Under the pieces are notes generated by a model that was not told the origin of the DNA, did no database searches, and saw only the letters and a program-made list of their open reading frames with translations. From Tyzzerella sp. (GTDB lineage: Bacteria > Bacillota > Clostridia > Lachnospirales > Anaerotignaceae): DNA of 39,120 nt. Within the stretch, counting starts at the first letter, position 1; each line of letters opens with the position of its first letter. The translations under genes and the position numbers were made by a program. Location: NCBI GenBank assembly GCA_019415525.1, contig DXZA01000055.1, positions 1 through 39,120 of the forward strand. Reading direction: 5' to 3'. Of the stretch, positions 1-8,248 are shown piece after piece.

Positions 1-40
<40 letters not shown>

Positions 41-91
41 TGGAGATTTGGTTGATTTTTATACACTATTTTTCTTTCACAGTACATATAT

Positions 92-172
92 GGATGGGTT
101 CCCGAGTGGCCAAAGGGGGCAGACTGTAAATCTGTTGCGATAGCTTCGAAGGTTCGAATCCTTCCCCATCCA
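92..172 (+). tRNA. tRNA-Tyr (anticodon GTA)
   Basis: A class II tRNA fold can be drawn. The acceptor GGATGGG (92-98) pairs with CCCATCC (165-171). The anticodon GTA is at 126-128, there is a long variable arm, and the T-arm contains GGTTCGAATCC. The discriminator base is A172. CCA is not encoded. It lies 54 bases after 16S rRNA and before a terminator, so it is probably co-transcribed with 16S. Confidence 0.95.
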
Positions 173-178
173 CTTTTA

Positions 179-206
179 ACAGAGTATTTTTACTCTGTTT
201 TTTTTA
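179..206 (+). terminator. Intrinsic terminator after 16S-tRNA-Tyr
   Basis: AACAGAGTA (179-187) pairs with TACTCTGTT (191-199) and is followed by a run of eight or more T. This closes the 16S-tRNA-Tyr unit without any 23S or 5S gene. The next 160 bases, to the tRNA-Leu promoter, are almost pure A/T and show no other feature. Confidence 0.85.
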
Positions 207-364
207 TTCTTAAAAATAAAGTTTTAAATTTAAAATTTATCAACAGAAAAATATTTAATTTATAATTTTATCAACAAATTATGTGATTTTTTATTAATAT
301 TATGTGGAAATATATTTTTAATAATATATTTTAAAAATAAAAATAAAATTTTTTAAAAAAAGTG

Positions 365-417
365 TTGACAAAATGTTTTTACTTTGGTATTATATACAAG
401 CAGTCGAAAAACGACTG
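365..417 (+). promoter_or_regulatory. Sigma-A promoter of the tRNA-Leu/Phe/Gly/Gly unit, with a +1 hairpin
   Basis: TTGACA (365-370), a 17-base spacer and TATTAT (388-393) form a near-consensus promoter preceded by A/T-rich sequence. The predicted start is near 400. CAGTCG (401-406) and CGACTG (412-417) form a 6-bp hairpin exactly at that start. The same arrangement recurs at the three promoters before the tRNA-Ser genes at the other end of the window. Confidence 0.85.
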
Positions 418-431
418 ATAAAAAAGTGTTT

Positions 432-515
432 GCCCGAGTGGCGGAACTGGCAGACGCACAGGACTTAAAATCCTGCGGGGTAAAACCCGTACCGGTTCGA
501 TTCCGGTCTCGGGCA
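432..515 (+). tRNA. tRNA-Leu (anticodon TAA)
   Basis: This is a class II tRNA. The acceptor GCCCGAG (432-438) pairs with CTCGGGC (508-514). The anticodon stem CAGGA/TCCTG encloses TAA at 466-468. There is a long variable arm, and A515 is the discriminator. CCA is not encoded. It is the first gene of a four-tRNA unit. Confidence 0.95.
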
Positions 516-553
516 TGATTTTTTAAAATCTTGCTTGATAAACACTATACTTT

Positions 554-629
<76 letters not shown>

Positions 630-649
630 TTTTAAAAATTAAATATTAT

Positions 650-720
650 GCGGGTGTAGTTCAATGGTAGAACGTCAGCCTTCCAAGCTGAACACGTGAG
701 TTCGATTCTCATCACCCGCT
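650..720 (+). tRNA. tRNA-Gly (anticodon TCC)
   Basis: The acceptor GCGGGTG (650-656) pairs with CACCCGC (713-719), with discriminator T720. The stem TCAGC/GCTGA encloses TCC at 682-684. CCA is not encoded. It is the third gene of the tRNA unit. Confidence 0.95.
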
Positions 721-733
721 TTATATATAATAT

Positions 734-805
734 GCGCGAGTGGCTCAGTGGTGGAGCATCGCCTTGCCAAGGCGAGGGTCGCGGGTTCGAATCCCGTCTC
801 GCGCT
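734..805 (+). tRNA. tRNA-Gly (anticodon GCC)
   Basis: The acceptor GCGCGAG (734-740) pairs with CTCGCGC (798-804), with discriminator T805. The anticodon GCC is at 766-768. CCA is not encoded. It is the last gene of the tRNA unit, just before a terminator. Confidence 0.95.
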
Positions 806-822
806 CTTCTTTTTTATTTTTT

Positions 823-855
823 AAACCGGATTTTGAAATCAAAATCCGGTTTTTG
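823..855 (+). terminator. Terminator of the tRNA-Leu/Phe/Gly/Gly unit
   Basis: AAACCGGATTTTG pairs with CAAAATCCGGTTT across a short loop and is followed by T residues. Confidence 0.85.
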
Positions 856-885
856 TATATATAAAATTAATTTTTGGGGGTTGAC

Positions 886-1647
886 ATGTATAGTTTAGGA
901 CAGATGATTTTTGTATGCGTTATGGTGTTTATTGCTGGTCTTATAGATTCTATTGCTGGCGGGGGTGGAATTATCTCTATACCTGCTTATACACTTACTG
1001 GAATGCCTATGCATTTTGTTATGGGATGTAATAAGTTTTCTTCTACTTGTGGAACTTCTTTTTCCGTTGCAAGGTTTATGGCAAATAAAGCTATTGATGT
1101 TAAAGTAGCTATTATATCTGCTGTTGGTGCAATTATTGGTTCAAGTATTGCTGCACATATTGTTATTGGATTAAGTGATGAGTTTTTAAGAACTATGATG
1201 GTTATTGTTCTTCCAATAATATCTATCGCTATTATACTTAAAAGAGATATAGGTCAAGTTGAAGGTGATATTATAAAAGGTGTTAAAGCTTTTGTCATTG
1301 CCGGAATTATAGGTCTTTCAGTAGGTTTTTATGATGGATTTATTGGACCTGGAACAGGTACAATAGCAATATTCTTTTTTTCTGCTTTTATGAAGTATGA
1401 TTTAAAAACTGCGTCAGGAAATACAAAAATACTTAATCTTTCCTCTAATATAGCTGCTCTTGTAAGTTTTATGCTTTCTGGAATGGTTATATATCAAATT
1501 GCAATACCGGCTGCTATATGTAATATTGCAGGAAATTATATAGGTGCAGGTCTTGCTGTAAAAAAAGGTTCAAAATTTATAAGACCAGTTATGATAACTG
1601 TTGTTGTAATGTTACTTGGAAAAACATTTATAGATTTTATAATATAA
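886..1647 (+). CDS. TauE/SafE-family membrane permease (probable sulfite/organosulfonate exporter)
   Basis: This 253-residue polytopic membrane protein has the layout of the TauE/SafE (formerly DUF81) family: two related halves, each opening with a glycine-rich helix. The first half contains AGLIDSIAGGGGIISIPAY near the N-terminus, and the second contains VGFYDGFIGPGTGTIAIFF around residue 150. About seven or eight hydrophobic segments are visible. I chose ATG 886 because GGGGG (876-880) lies five bases upstream. A TTG at 874 in the same frame would leave no room for a ribosome site. The family moves small anions such as sulfite or sulfoacetate, but the substrate here is not predictable. It is a monocistronic gene between two terminators. 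Confidence 0.85.
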   Translation: MYSLGQMIFVCVMVFIAGLIDSIAGGGGIISIPAYTLTGMPMHFVMGCNKFSSTCGTSFSVARFMANKAIDVKVAIISAVGAIIGSSIAAHIVIGLSDEFLRTMMVIVLPIISIAIILKRDIGQVEGDIIKGVKAFVIAGIIGLSVGFYDGFIGPGTGTIAIFFFSAFMKYDLKTASGNTKILNLSSNIAALVSFMLSGMVIYQIAIPAAICNIAGNYIGAGLAVKKGSKFIRPVMITVVVMLLGKTFIDFII

Positions 1648-1649
1648 AA

Positions 1650-1682
1650 AAATGCGTACAATTTATTTGTACGCATTTTTTT
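1650..1682. terminator. Bidirectional terminator between convergent genes
   Basis: ATGCGTACAA and TTGTACGCAT form a stem flanked by A-runs and T-runs, so it can serve the permease on the plus strand and the small protein on the minus strand. Confidence 0.8.
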
Positions 1683-2055
1683 AATTTGTAAGGTCAGAAT
1701 ATACATTTGGAAATGATTTAAAGTATTCTGAGTATGTTTCTACGTTTTCATATGAGAATTGTAATGCAGAATCATCAGTCATAAATACGGTATATTTTAT
1801 AAATGCGGATGTTTCTGTTTGTTCTTCGCTTTCTGTTATAGTGTCTGCTATATCAAGAAGTTTTGAAATTTCATCTTTATTTGTAAAAATATAATTTCTG
1901 TCAATATTGCCATTATTAATTTCTATGCTTATTGAATATATTTCTGAAAACCTATTTTTTGCTAATGCAACAGGATTTTTTGCTATTGAAATTATTGTTA
2001 TTATTATAAAGGCGAATATTGGTATCCATATTAATTTTATTAATTTTTTTACCAT
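1681..2055 (-). CDS. Small membrane-anchored protein of unknown function
   Basis: A 124-residue protein that I do not recognise. Residues about 5-26 form one hydrophobic segment after a lysine-rich N-terminus (MVKKLIKLIW), so it is probably an N-terminal anchor with the rest outside the membrane. The exposed part is acidic and polar with no cysteines and no recognisable motif. The start at 2055 is chosen because GGAGG lies five to six bases upstream on the minus strand. An in-frame ATG eight codons earlier lies upstream of that ribosome site and is unlikely. No partner gene is evident. Confidence 0.6.
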   Translation of the reverse strand: MVKKLIKLIWIPIFAFIIITIISIAKNPVALAKNRFSEIYSISIEINNGNIDRNYIFTNKDEISKLLDIADTITESEEQTETSAFIKYTVFMTDDSALQFSYENVETYSEYFKSFPNVYSDLTN

Positions 2056-2164
2056 AAAAACCTCCGTATATGTTCTCAATTCATTTTTATTTTATTATAA
2101 TAATCAAAGATTAAAAAATTCTTAAATTAATGTTTTTTTAAGAAATTCTTAAGGTGGTGGAAAT

Positions 2165-2446
2165 ATGTTTACAGGTATGTGTAAAGTTTCGTTAAGAGCT
2201 GAATGGGTAAGCTCTCTTAAAGAAAAAAGAATGGTTGTAAAAAGTCTTGTTTCCAAAATGAAAAATAAATTTAATATATCCGTTGCTGAAGTTGATTATC
2301 AGGATATTCATAAAATAATTGTTATAGGTTTTGCTTGTGTATCTTCTGAAAGTGTTCAAGTGGAAAAAATAATACAAAATGTTATTGATTTTATAGAATG
2401 GAATACTGATGCTAATATATATGATACTCAATGGGAAATATACTAA
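2165..2446 (+). CDS. ylxP: YlxP-like DUF503 protein
   Basis: A 93-residue protein matching the DUF503/YlxP family: the opening (MFTGMCKVSLRAEWVSSLKEKR), then a V-K-SL segment, then AEVDYQDIHKIIVIGFACVS, which is the family's characteristic central strand. B. subtilis YlxP lies in the nusA-infB-rbfA-truB region and is linked to ribosome assembly. Here it is detached from that operon and stands just upstream of tig. GGTGG before the ATG serves as ribosome site. The biochemical role is unproven. Confidence 0.8.
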   Translation: MFTGMCKVSLRAEWVSSLKEKRMVVKSLVSKMKNKFNISVAEVDYQDIHKIIVIGFACVSSESVQVEKIIQNVIDFIEWNTDANIYDTQWEIY

Positions 2447-2493
2447 AAAAGTTGTAAAATCAACATTTTTATATGGATTTTATTTGACTGATA

Positions 2494-2502
2494 TGATATA
2501 AT
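2494..2502 (+). promoter_or_regulatory. Extended -10 promoter of tig
   Basis: TGATATAAT (2494-2502) is a perfect extended -10 element. The matching -35 position (about 2474-2479) is weak, as expected for this promoter type. The transcript would start near 2509, leaving a leader of about 105 bases. Confidence 0.55.
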
Positions 2503-2613
2503 ATTTTGTGATTGCGTAGATGGTGGATTTAATGTTCAGTATGTATTCTACAATGCAAAAGAAAATAAGTCCTTTTTAAGACTTTTATAAATTTTTAGGA
2601 GGAATTTTTAGAA

Positions 2614-3906
2614 ATGAACGCAAATGTTTTAAGTAAAGAAAATAATTTAGTTAAATTTACTTTCCAGGCTAGCCCAGAGGCTCTTGAAGAAGGTATTAAA
2701 TATGCTTACGAAAAAGCTAAAAAGAATATCTCAATCCCTGGATTTAGAAAAGGTAAAGCTCCAAGAAAAATTATTGAAGCTCAGTATGGTGTTGGTGTAT
2801 TCTATGATGAAGCTGTAAACTTTATTTTAAATAAAGAATATGAAGGCGTTATTAAAGAACTTAACCTTGACGTTGTTTCAAGACCAGAAATAGATATTAA
2901 AGAAATCGGAAAAGAAACAGGTGTTACTTTCGAAATCGGTGTATATGTAAAACCTGAAGTTACTTTAGGTCAGTACAAAGGTCTTGAAGTTACAAAACAG
3001 AATGTTGAAGTTACAGCTGAAGAAGTTGAAGCTGAAATCAAAAAAGTTCAGGAACAGAATTCAAGAATGGTTACAATTACAGATAGAGCAGCAGAAATGG
3101 GCGACGTTGTAACAATCAGCTACCTTGGAACAGTTGATGGTGTTGCTTTTGAAGGTGGACAGTCAGATGCTTATGACCTTACTTTAGGTTCACATACATT
3201 TATTGATACATTTGAAGACCAGATTGTTGGACACAACACAGGTGATAAATTTGATGTAAATGTTAAATTCCCAGAAGAATATCATTCAGAAGACCTTAAA
3301 GGTAAAGATGCTGTTTTTGCTGTTGAAGTTAAAGAAATTAAATTTAAAGAACTTCCAGAAGCAAATGATGAACTTGCTCAGGATGTTTCAGATTTCGATA
3401 CACTTGATGAATACAAAGCTGACTTAACTAAAAAACTTACAGCTGATAAAGAAGCTAAAGCTAAACAGGTTATGAGCGATAGCCTTCTTGATAAAGCTGT
3501 TGAAAATGCTACAATGGATGTTCCAGAATGCATGTATGATAACAAATTAGACCAGCTTCTTGGAGATTTTGAACAGAACATCGGAAGAAGTGGACTTACA
3601 CTTGACTTATACTGCACATATATGGGAACAACAAAAGAAGGTTTAAGAGAACAGTTCAAAGATACAGCTAAGAAGAGCGTAGATGCAAGACTTGTTCTTG
3701 AAGCTGTTGCTGCTGCTGAAAGCCTTGCTCTTTCAAAAGAAGAAGTTGACGAAGAAATCGGCAAACTTGGCGAATCTTGGGGACTTACATCAGAAAAAAT
3801 GCTTGAAATCTTCAGAGATGAAGACAGAGCTAACCTTGAAAAAGACCTCCTTGTACGTAAAGCAATGACATTCATTGAAGAAAATGCTGTTGAGGTTGAA
3901 GCTTAA
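2614..3906 (+). CDS. tig: Trigger factor (ribosome-bound chaperone and prolyl isomerase)
   Basis: The 430 residues match the full length of trigger factor. The N-terminal ribosome-docking signature GFRKGKAPRK is at about residues 43-52. The FKBP-type isomerase domain spans about 150-240 (GDVVTISYLGTVDG, then FEDQIVGHNTGD). A helical chaperone domain follows to the end. The protein meets nascent chains at the ribosome exit tunnel. The ATG is preceded by AGGAGG. It stands directly before clpP-clpX, a common Firmicute arrangement joining folding and proteolysis, but it has its own terminator. Codons are slightly richer in G/C third positions than in the neighbours, as expected for a highly expressed gene. 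Confidence 0.97.
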   Translation: MNANVLSKENNLVKFTFQASPEALEEGIKYAYEKAKKNISIPGFRKGKAPRKIIEAQYGVGVFYDEAVNFILNKEYEGVIKELNLDVVSRPEIDIKEIGKETGVTFEIGVYVKPEVTLGQYKGLEVTKQNVEVTAEEVEAEIKKVQEQNSRMVTITDRAAEMGDVVTISYLGTVDGVAFEGGQSDAYDLTLGSHTFIDTFEDQIVGHNTGDKFDVNVKFPEEYHSEDLKGKDAVFAVEVKEIKFKELPEANDELAQDVSDFDTLDEYKADLTKKLTADKEAKAKQVMSDSLLDKAVENATMDVPECMYDNKLDQLLGDFEQNIGRSGLTLDLYCTYMGTTKEGLREQFKDTAKKSVDARLVLEAVAAAESLALSKEEVDEEIGKLGESWGLTSEKMLEIFRDEDRANLEKDLLVRKAMTFIEENAVEVEA

Positions 3907-3926
3907 TCTATGTAATTTTAAATTAT

Positions 3927-3956
3927 AACGGGGCGGGTTTTACCGCCCTGTTTTTG
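3927..3956 (+). terminator. Terminator after tig
   Basis: A GGGCGG/CCGCCC stem, extended by flanking pairs and followed by TTTTT, separates tig from clpP. Confidence 0.85.
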
Positions 3957-3971
3957 GATTTATAAAGTATT

Positions 3972-4001
3972 TTGACAAAACATTACAAAATATTTTAGAC
4001 T
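3972..4001 (+). promoter_or_regulatory. Probable promoter of clpP-clpX
   Basis: TTGACA (3972-3977) followed, after 18 bases, by TAGACT (3996-4001). The -35 is perfect and the -10 is weak. No CtsR-type heptad repeat was seen next to it. Confidence 0.5.
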
Positions 4002-4033
4002 AAAAAAATTTATTGTGGAAAGGACTGATATAT

Positions 4034-4621
4034 ATGAGTTTAGTACCATATGTTATTGAACAGACAAAGGGCGGAGAACGTTCTTATGATATATATTCAA
4101 GACTTTTAAAAGACAGAATAATATTCCTTGGAGAAGAAGTAAATGATGTTACAGCAAGTCTTGTTGTTGCACAGCTTTTATTTCTTGCTGCTGAAGACCC
4201 TGATAAAGATATAAGTCTTTATATAAATAGTCCTGGTGGTTCTGTTACAGCTGGTCTTGCTATATATGATACAATGCAATATATTAAACCTGATGTATCT
4301 ACAATATGCCTTGGTATGGCTGCAAGTATGGGTGCATTCCTTCTTGCTGGTGGTGCAAAAGGTAAACGTTTTGCTTTACCAAATTCAACTATTATGATTC
4401 ATCAGCCTTCTGGTGGTGCAAGAGGTCAAGAAACTGAAATAAGAATTGCTGCTGAAAATATATTAAAAACAAGAAAGCAATTAAATGAAATTCTTGCTGA
4501 AAATACAGGAAAAAGCTATGAAGAAGTTGACAGAGATACAGAACGTGATAACTATATGACAGCGAAAGAAGCTGTTGAATACGGAATTATTGATGAGGTT
4601 ATAAAGAAACCTCAGTATTAA
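4034..4621 (+). CDS. clpP: ATP-dependent Clp protease proteolytic subunit
   Basis: This 195-residue serine peptidase forms the tetradecameric chamber used by ClpX and other Clp ATPases. Counting from ATG 4034, the catalytic triad falls where the family has it: Ser98 (in GMAASMGAF), His123 (in MIHQPSGG) and Asp172 (in DTERDNY). ATG 4034 is preceded by GGAAAGGA. A TTG seven codons upstream (4013) lies before that site and is unlikely. The clpX start follows the stop by 30 bases, so both are probably one transcript. Confidence 0.97.
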   Translation: MSLVPYVIEQTKGGERSYDIYSRLLKDRIIFLGEEVNDVTASLVVAQLLFLAAEDPDKDISLYINSPGGSVTAGLAIYDTMQYIKPDVSTICLGMAASMGAFLLAGGAKGKRFALPNSTIMIHQPSGGARGQETEIRIAAENILKTRKQLNEILAENTGKSYEEVDRDTERDNYMTAKEAVEYGIIDEVIKKPQY

Positions 4622-4651
4622 TAAATTTTATCCGGAAAGGAGAAAAAAGCC

Positions 4652-5938
4652 TTGAAAAATGATGAGAAAAAACAGCTCAGATGTTCTTTCTGTGGAAAAA
4701 CACAAGAGCAAGTTAGAAGACTTATTGCAGGACCTAATGTTTATATATGTGATGAGTGTATAGAGCTTTGTGCAGATATAATAGAAGAAGAACCAGAGCA
4801 TTTTAGAGGCCAAAATGAAGAGTTTGAAATTCCTAAGCCAAAGGAAATAAAAGCTGTTCTTGATGAATATGTTATTGGTCAAGATGAGGCTAAAAAAGTT
4901 CTTTCAGTTGCTGTTTATAACCATTATAAAAGAATAAATTCTGGTGAAGTTTCTGATGATGTTGAACTTGCAAAAAGTAATATACTTATTGTTGGTCCAA
5001 CAGGAACAGGAAAAACACTTCTTGCACAGACACTTGCAAGACTCCTTAATGTACCTTTTGCAATAGCTGATGCAACATCTCTTACAGAAGCTGGATATGT
5101 TGGTGAAGATGTTGAAAATATTCTTCTTAAACTTATACAGGCTGCTGATTATGATATGGAAAGAGCTGAAAGAGGTATTATATATATAGATGAGATAGAT
5201 AAGATTACAAAAAAATCTGAAAATCCTTCTATTACTCGTGATGTAAGTGGTGAAGGTGTTCAGCAGGCACTTCTTAAAATACTTGAAGGAACTGTTGCTT
5301 CTGTACCTCCACAGGGTGGCAGAAAACACCCTCATCAAGAGTTTTTACAGATTGATACAACAAATATACTTTTTATATGTGGTGGAGCTTTTGGTGGCAT
5401 AGAAAAGCTTATACAGCAAAGAGTTGGACAAAAGGCAATTGGTTTTGGTGCTAAGGTGCAGTCTAAAAATGATAGTAGTGCAGATGAGCTTTTAAAACAG
5501 CTTCAGCCTAAAGACCTTCTCAAATATGGTCTTATACCTGAATTTATAGGTCGTCTTCCTGTTGTTGTAACTCTTAATAACCTTGATGAAGATGCCCTTG
5601 TAAAAATACTTAAGGAGCCTAAAAATGCCCTTACAAAGCAGTATGAATATCTTTTTGAACTTGATGATGTATATCTTGAGTTTAAAGAAGAAGCTCTTAG
5701 AGCTATTGCAAAGCTTGCTGTTGAAAGACAAACTGGTGCCAGAGGTTTAAGAAGCATTGTAGAAGAATTTATAAATCCTATAATGTATGAAATACCTTCT
5801 GAAGACACTGTTGAAAGATGTATAATAACAGAAGATACTGTGAATACTAAAGTTCCTGAGTATGTTTATAATGAAAATAGAGAACCTATAAGTAGAAAAA
5901 CAAAAAAAAGAAAAGGAAATCCTAAAAGTGCTTCCTAA
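4652..5938 (+). CDS. clpX: ATP-dependent Clp protease ATP-binding subunit ClpX
   Basis: This 428-residue AAA+ unfoldase feeds substrates to ClpP. The N-terminal zinc-binding domain has Cys11, Cys14, Cys33 and Cys36. Walker A GPTGTGKT is at 115-122, the pore loop GYVGED at 149-153, and Walker B IIYIDEID at about 176-183. The IGF loop that docks onto ClpP is visible in KAIGFGAK, and the sensor-2 region GARGLRS is near 365. It starts at TTG 4652, nine bases after AAAGGAG. No in-frame ATG is nearby. lon and engB, often downstream in Firmicutes, are absent. Confidence 0.97.
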   Translation: MKNDEKKQLRCSFCGKTQEQVRRLIAGPNVYICDECIELCADIIEEEPEHFRGQNEEFEIPKPKEIKAVLDEYVIGQDEAKKVLSVAVYNHYKRINSGEVSDDVELAKSNILIVGPTGTGKTLLAQTLARLLNVPFAIADATSLTEAGYVGEDVENILLKLIQAADYDMERAERGIIYIDEIDKITKKSENPSITRDVSGEGVQQALLKILEGTVASVPPQGGRKHPHQEFLQIDTTNILFICGGAFGGIEKLIQQRVGQKAIGFGAKVQSKNDSSADELLKQLQPKDLLKYGLIPEFIGRLPVVVTLNNLDEDALVKILKEPKNALTKQYEYLFELDDVYLEFKEEALRAIAKLAVERQTGARGLRSIVEEFINPIMYEIPSEDTVERCIITEDTVNTKVPEYVYNENREPISRKTKKRKGNPKSAS

Positions 5939-5946
5939 TCAAATTT

Positions 5947-5980
5947 AAAAAGAGATACCCTTAAAAGGGTATCTCTTTTA
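5947..5980. terminator. Bidirectional terminator, clpX / alarmone synthetase
   Basis: AAAAGAGATACCCTT pairs with AAGGGTATCTCTTTT over a two-base centre, with A and T runs on either side, between two convergent genes. Confidence 0.9.
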
Positions 5981-6679
5981 TATTTTTATTTTTCTTAATT
6001 CTACATCATCTTCAAGTTTTTCAACTATTTCATGTATGCTTTGCATTCTCATATCAGTTTGTGCAATTATATCAGCACATTCTTTAAGGTCATTTTTAAT
6101 ATTTAATGAACACTTTGCCACATTTGATTTGTAGTGAAGTTTATGTTCAAGACTTGCCCAAAAGTCCATAGCGATTGTTCTTATTTGTACTTCTACTTTT
6201 ACTGACTCTATATGGTCTGAGAAAAATACAGGAACTTCTACAATAATATGAAGACTTCTATAACCATTTGGTTTTGGATTTTTTATGTAATCTTTCTTTT
6301 CTATAAGTGTAATGTCATTTTGGCTTATAAGCATATCAGCTATTGCATATATATCATCAACATATGAACATATAACTCTAATTCCTGCCATGTCATGAAG
6401 ATTTGTTTTGATTGACTCTATTGATGTTTCATAGCCTTTTCTGCTAAGTTTTTCAACTGTACTTTGAATTGATTTTACACGTGTTTTCATGTATTCTATG
6501 GGATTTCTTTGACGTTTTACTTTAAATTCTTCACTAAGTATTTCAAGTTTTGTATAAACTTCTTTTATTGCACAATTATATATTAAATTAAGTTCTTGAA
6601 AATCTTGTATAAGTTTTTCAAAAGGGAGTTCTTGAAAAATACTATAACTGTTTGTTATTTCATCTATTGAATTGTTCAT
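5978..6679 (-). CDS. Small alarmone synthetase, RelA/SpoT-type (p)ppGpp synthase domain
   Basis: The protein has 233 residues, the size of stand-alone synthetases of the RelQ/YjbM type. It holds only the synthetase domain: HDMAGIRVICSY (about residues 94-105), NPKPNGYRSLHIIVEV (about 134-149) and VEVQIRTIAMDFWASLEHKL (about 163-182), the usual GTP- and ATP-binding motifs. There is no HD hydrolase, TGS or ACT domain. It transfers pyrophosphate from ATP to GTP or GDP. The C-terminal helix probably mediates tetramers as in RelQ. AGGAGG precedes the ATG. RelQ and RelP cannot be told apart by eye, so no symbol is given. Confidence 0.88.
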   Translation of the reverse strand: MNNSIDEITNSYSIFQELPFEKLIQDFQELNLIYNCAIKEVYTKLEILSEEFKVKRQRNPIEYMKTRVKSIQSTVEKLSRKGYETSIESIKTNLHDMAGIRVICSYVDDIYAIADMLISQNDITLIEKKDYIKNPKPNGYRSLHIIVEVPVFFSDHIESVKVEVQIRTIAMDFWASLEHKLHYKSNVAKCSLNIKNDLKECADIIAQTDMRMQSIHEIVEKLEDDVELRKIKI

Positions 6680-6902
6680 ATAAAACCTCCTCTGTAAAAA
6701 TACCTATTATATGTATAATATACGATTTTTTGATAAATTTTTCTTTAATATTATAAAATATTTTTGAAATTAAGTATATATGTTTGTCGTAATGTAAATA
6801 TATTGAAATCTATTAGTAAGAAGTACGTAAGCCTTTTTTAAGATTTATGTCTTATCATTATTATTAAGATTAAAGGTATATTGAAAGGAGTAGGCAAAAG
6901 TT

Positions 6903-8234
6903 ATGAAATTAAAATTTAAAAAGTGGAAAATTATAGTTGCTATTATAGCTATAGGAGCTATAGCATTCGCAGGGTTTAGAATTAAAAATAATAATAAAAC
7001 ACCTAATGATATTAAAGTTACAACTTTTCCAGTAGAGAAAGGGAATATAGAGCAGGTTCTTGAATTAACTGCTCCACTTACAGGAACAGAAAGTGTTGAT
7101 GTTGTTTCAAAACTACATTATAAAATTACAGAAATAAACGTTAAAGAAGGAGATAAAGTAACAAAAGACCAAATTATAGCACGTCTTGATACAGAAAGCC
7201 TTCAAAAAGATATAAAACAACTTCAAGATAGTATGGAATTACTTAAAATACAACTTGATGAAGCAAAAAGTAGTGCTAATAATTCATATGAGCTTGCAAA
7301 AAGTCAGCTTGATGAAAATATAGCAAATAAACAAAAAGATTATGAAAAAGCAGTTTCTGTTATGAATGAAGCAGAAAGAAAATTAAAAAATGTTCAAACA
7401 CTTTTTGATAGTGGTATAGAAACTGCTGAAAATGTTAAATTGGCTCAGTTAGAATATGATAATGCTAAAAGAGAGGTAGAAAACTATAATGCTGTAAATG
7501 GTCAAATAGTGGCTACTGCATCTGAACTTCAAAATCTTGAAAATATAAGTGATGTATCAAATATTGAGTCTATGGAAAAAAATATTGAAATTGCAAAAAG
7601 AAATATTGAAAGAAAAAAAGAGGAGCTTTTGGAGTGCAATATAAAAAGTGGTATAGATGGAACAGTAACAAGAGTAAATTCAAAAGTTGGTCGTTTTGCT
7701 GATGATACAGAAAATTCAAAACCTATGTTTGTAATAGAAAATATTGATAAACTTCAAATGAAAGTTAATGTAAGCGAATATGATATATCAAAAATAAAAG
7801 AAGGTCAAAAAGTAACAGTAAGTGCTGATATACTTAAGGAAGAAACTGTTGAAGGTATAGTTTCAAGAATATCTCCAACAGGAGAAGAAAAAAGTGGAAC
7901 TACAGAAAGAGTTATACCTATTGTTATCGATATTACAGGTCAAAATGATAAACTTATTGCTGGTATAAATGCAAAAGCTAAAATACATATAAATGAAAGT
8001 GCTGATACATATTATGTTCCACTTGAATGTGTACATGATGACGGAAATGGTAAATACTCTGTTTATAGAGTAAATGAAGAAAATAAAATTGAAATTATAC
8101 CAGTGAAAATTGGTGTTGAAAATGATGTAAACATTGAAATTAAAGGTGAAGGAATAGATGCAGGAAATAAAATTATAATGAACCCTGACCCAATTGCAAT
8201 GACAGAAGGTACTGTTGTTATGACAGAACAATGA
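6903..8234 (+). CDS. Membrane-fusion (HlyD/MacA/YknX-like) subunit of an ABC exporter
   Basis: A 443-residue adaptor with an N-terminal anchor (residues about 9-26) after a basic start. A biotinyl-lipoyl-like half-motif follows (VSKLHYKITEINVKEGDKVTKDQ). A long coiled-coil hairpin covers about 100-240, rich in K, E, N and Q. Then come the second lipoyl half (CNIKSGIDGTVTRVN) and the beta-barrel and membrane-proximal domains. In Gram-positive bacteria such proteins (YknX) assemble with the ATPase and permease encoded next. AAAGGAG precedes the ATG. The following ATPase begins 14 bases after the stop, so this is the first gene of a three-gene operon. The substrate is unknown; peptides or toxic compounds are typical for relatives. 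Confidence 0.88.
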   Translation: MKLKFKKWKIIVAIIAIGAIAFAGFRIKNNNKTPNDIKVTTFPVEKGNIEQVLELTAPLTGTESVDVVSKLHYKITEINVKEGDKVTKDQIIARLDTESLQKDIKQLQDSMELLKIQLDEAKSSANNSYELAKSQLDENIANKQKDYEKAVSVMNEAERKLKNVQTLFDSGIETAENVKLAQLEYDNAKREVENYNAVNGQIVATASELQNLENISDVSNIESMEKNIEIAKRNIERKKEELLECNIKSGIDGTVTRVNSKVGRFADDTENSKPMFVIENIDKLQMKVNVSEYDISKIKEGQKVTVSADILKEETVEGIVSRISPTGEEKSGTTERVIPIVIDITGQNDKLIAGINAKAKIHINESADTYYVPLECVHDDGNGKYSVYRVNEENKIEIIPVKIGVENDVNIEIKGEGIDAGNKIIMNPDPIAMTEGTVVMTEQ

Positions 8235-8248
8235 CAGGTGGTGATTTT

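Noticed and set aside
206..364. Possible small gene or ncRNA in the A/T-rich stretch after tRNA-Tyr
   Set aside because: No open frame with a ribosome site and no stable hairpin; only low-complexity A/T sequence before the tRNA-Leu promoter.
2117..2144. Inverted repeat of TTCTTAAA and TTTAAGAA before ylxP
   Set aside because: It is composed nearly only of A/T, has an interrupted outer stem and lacks a clear role; chance is likely at this base composition.
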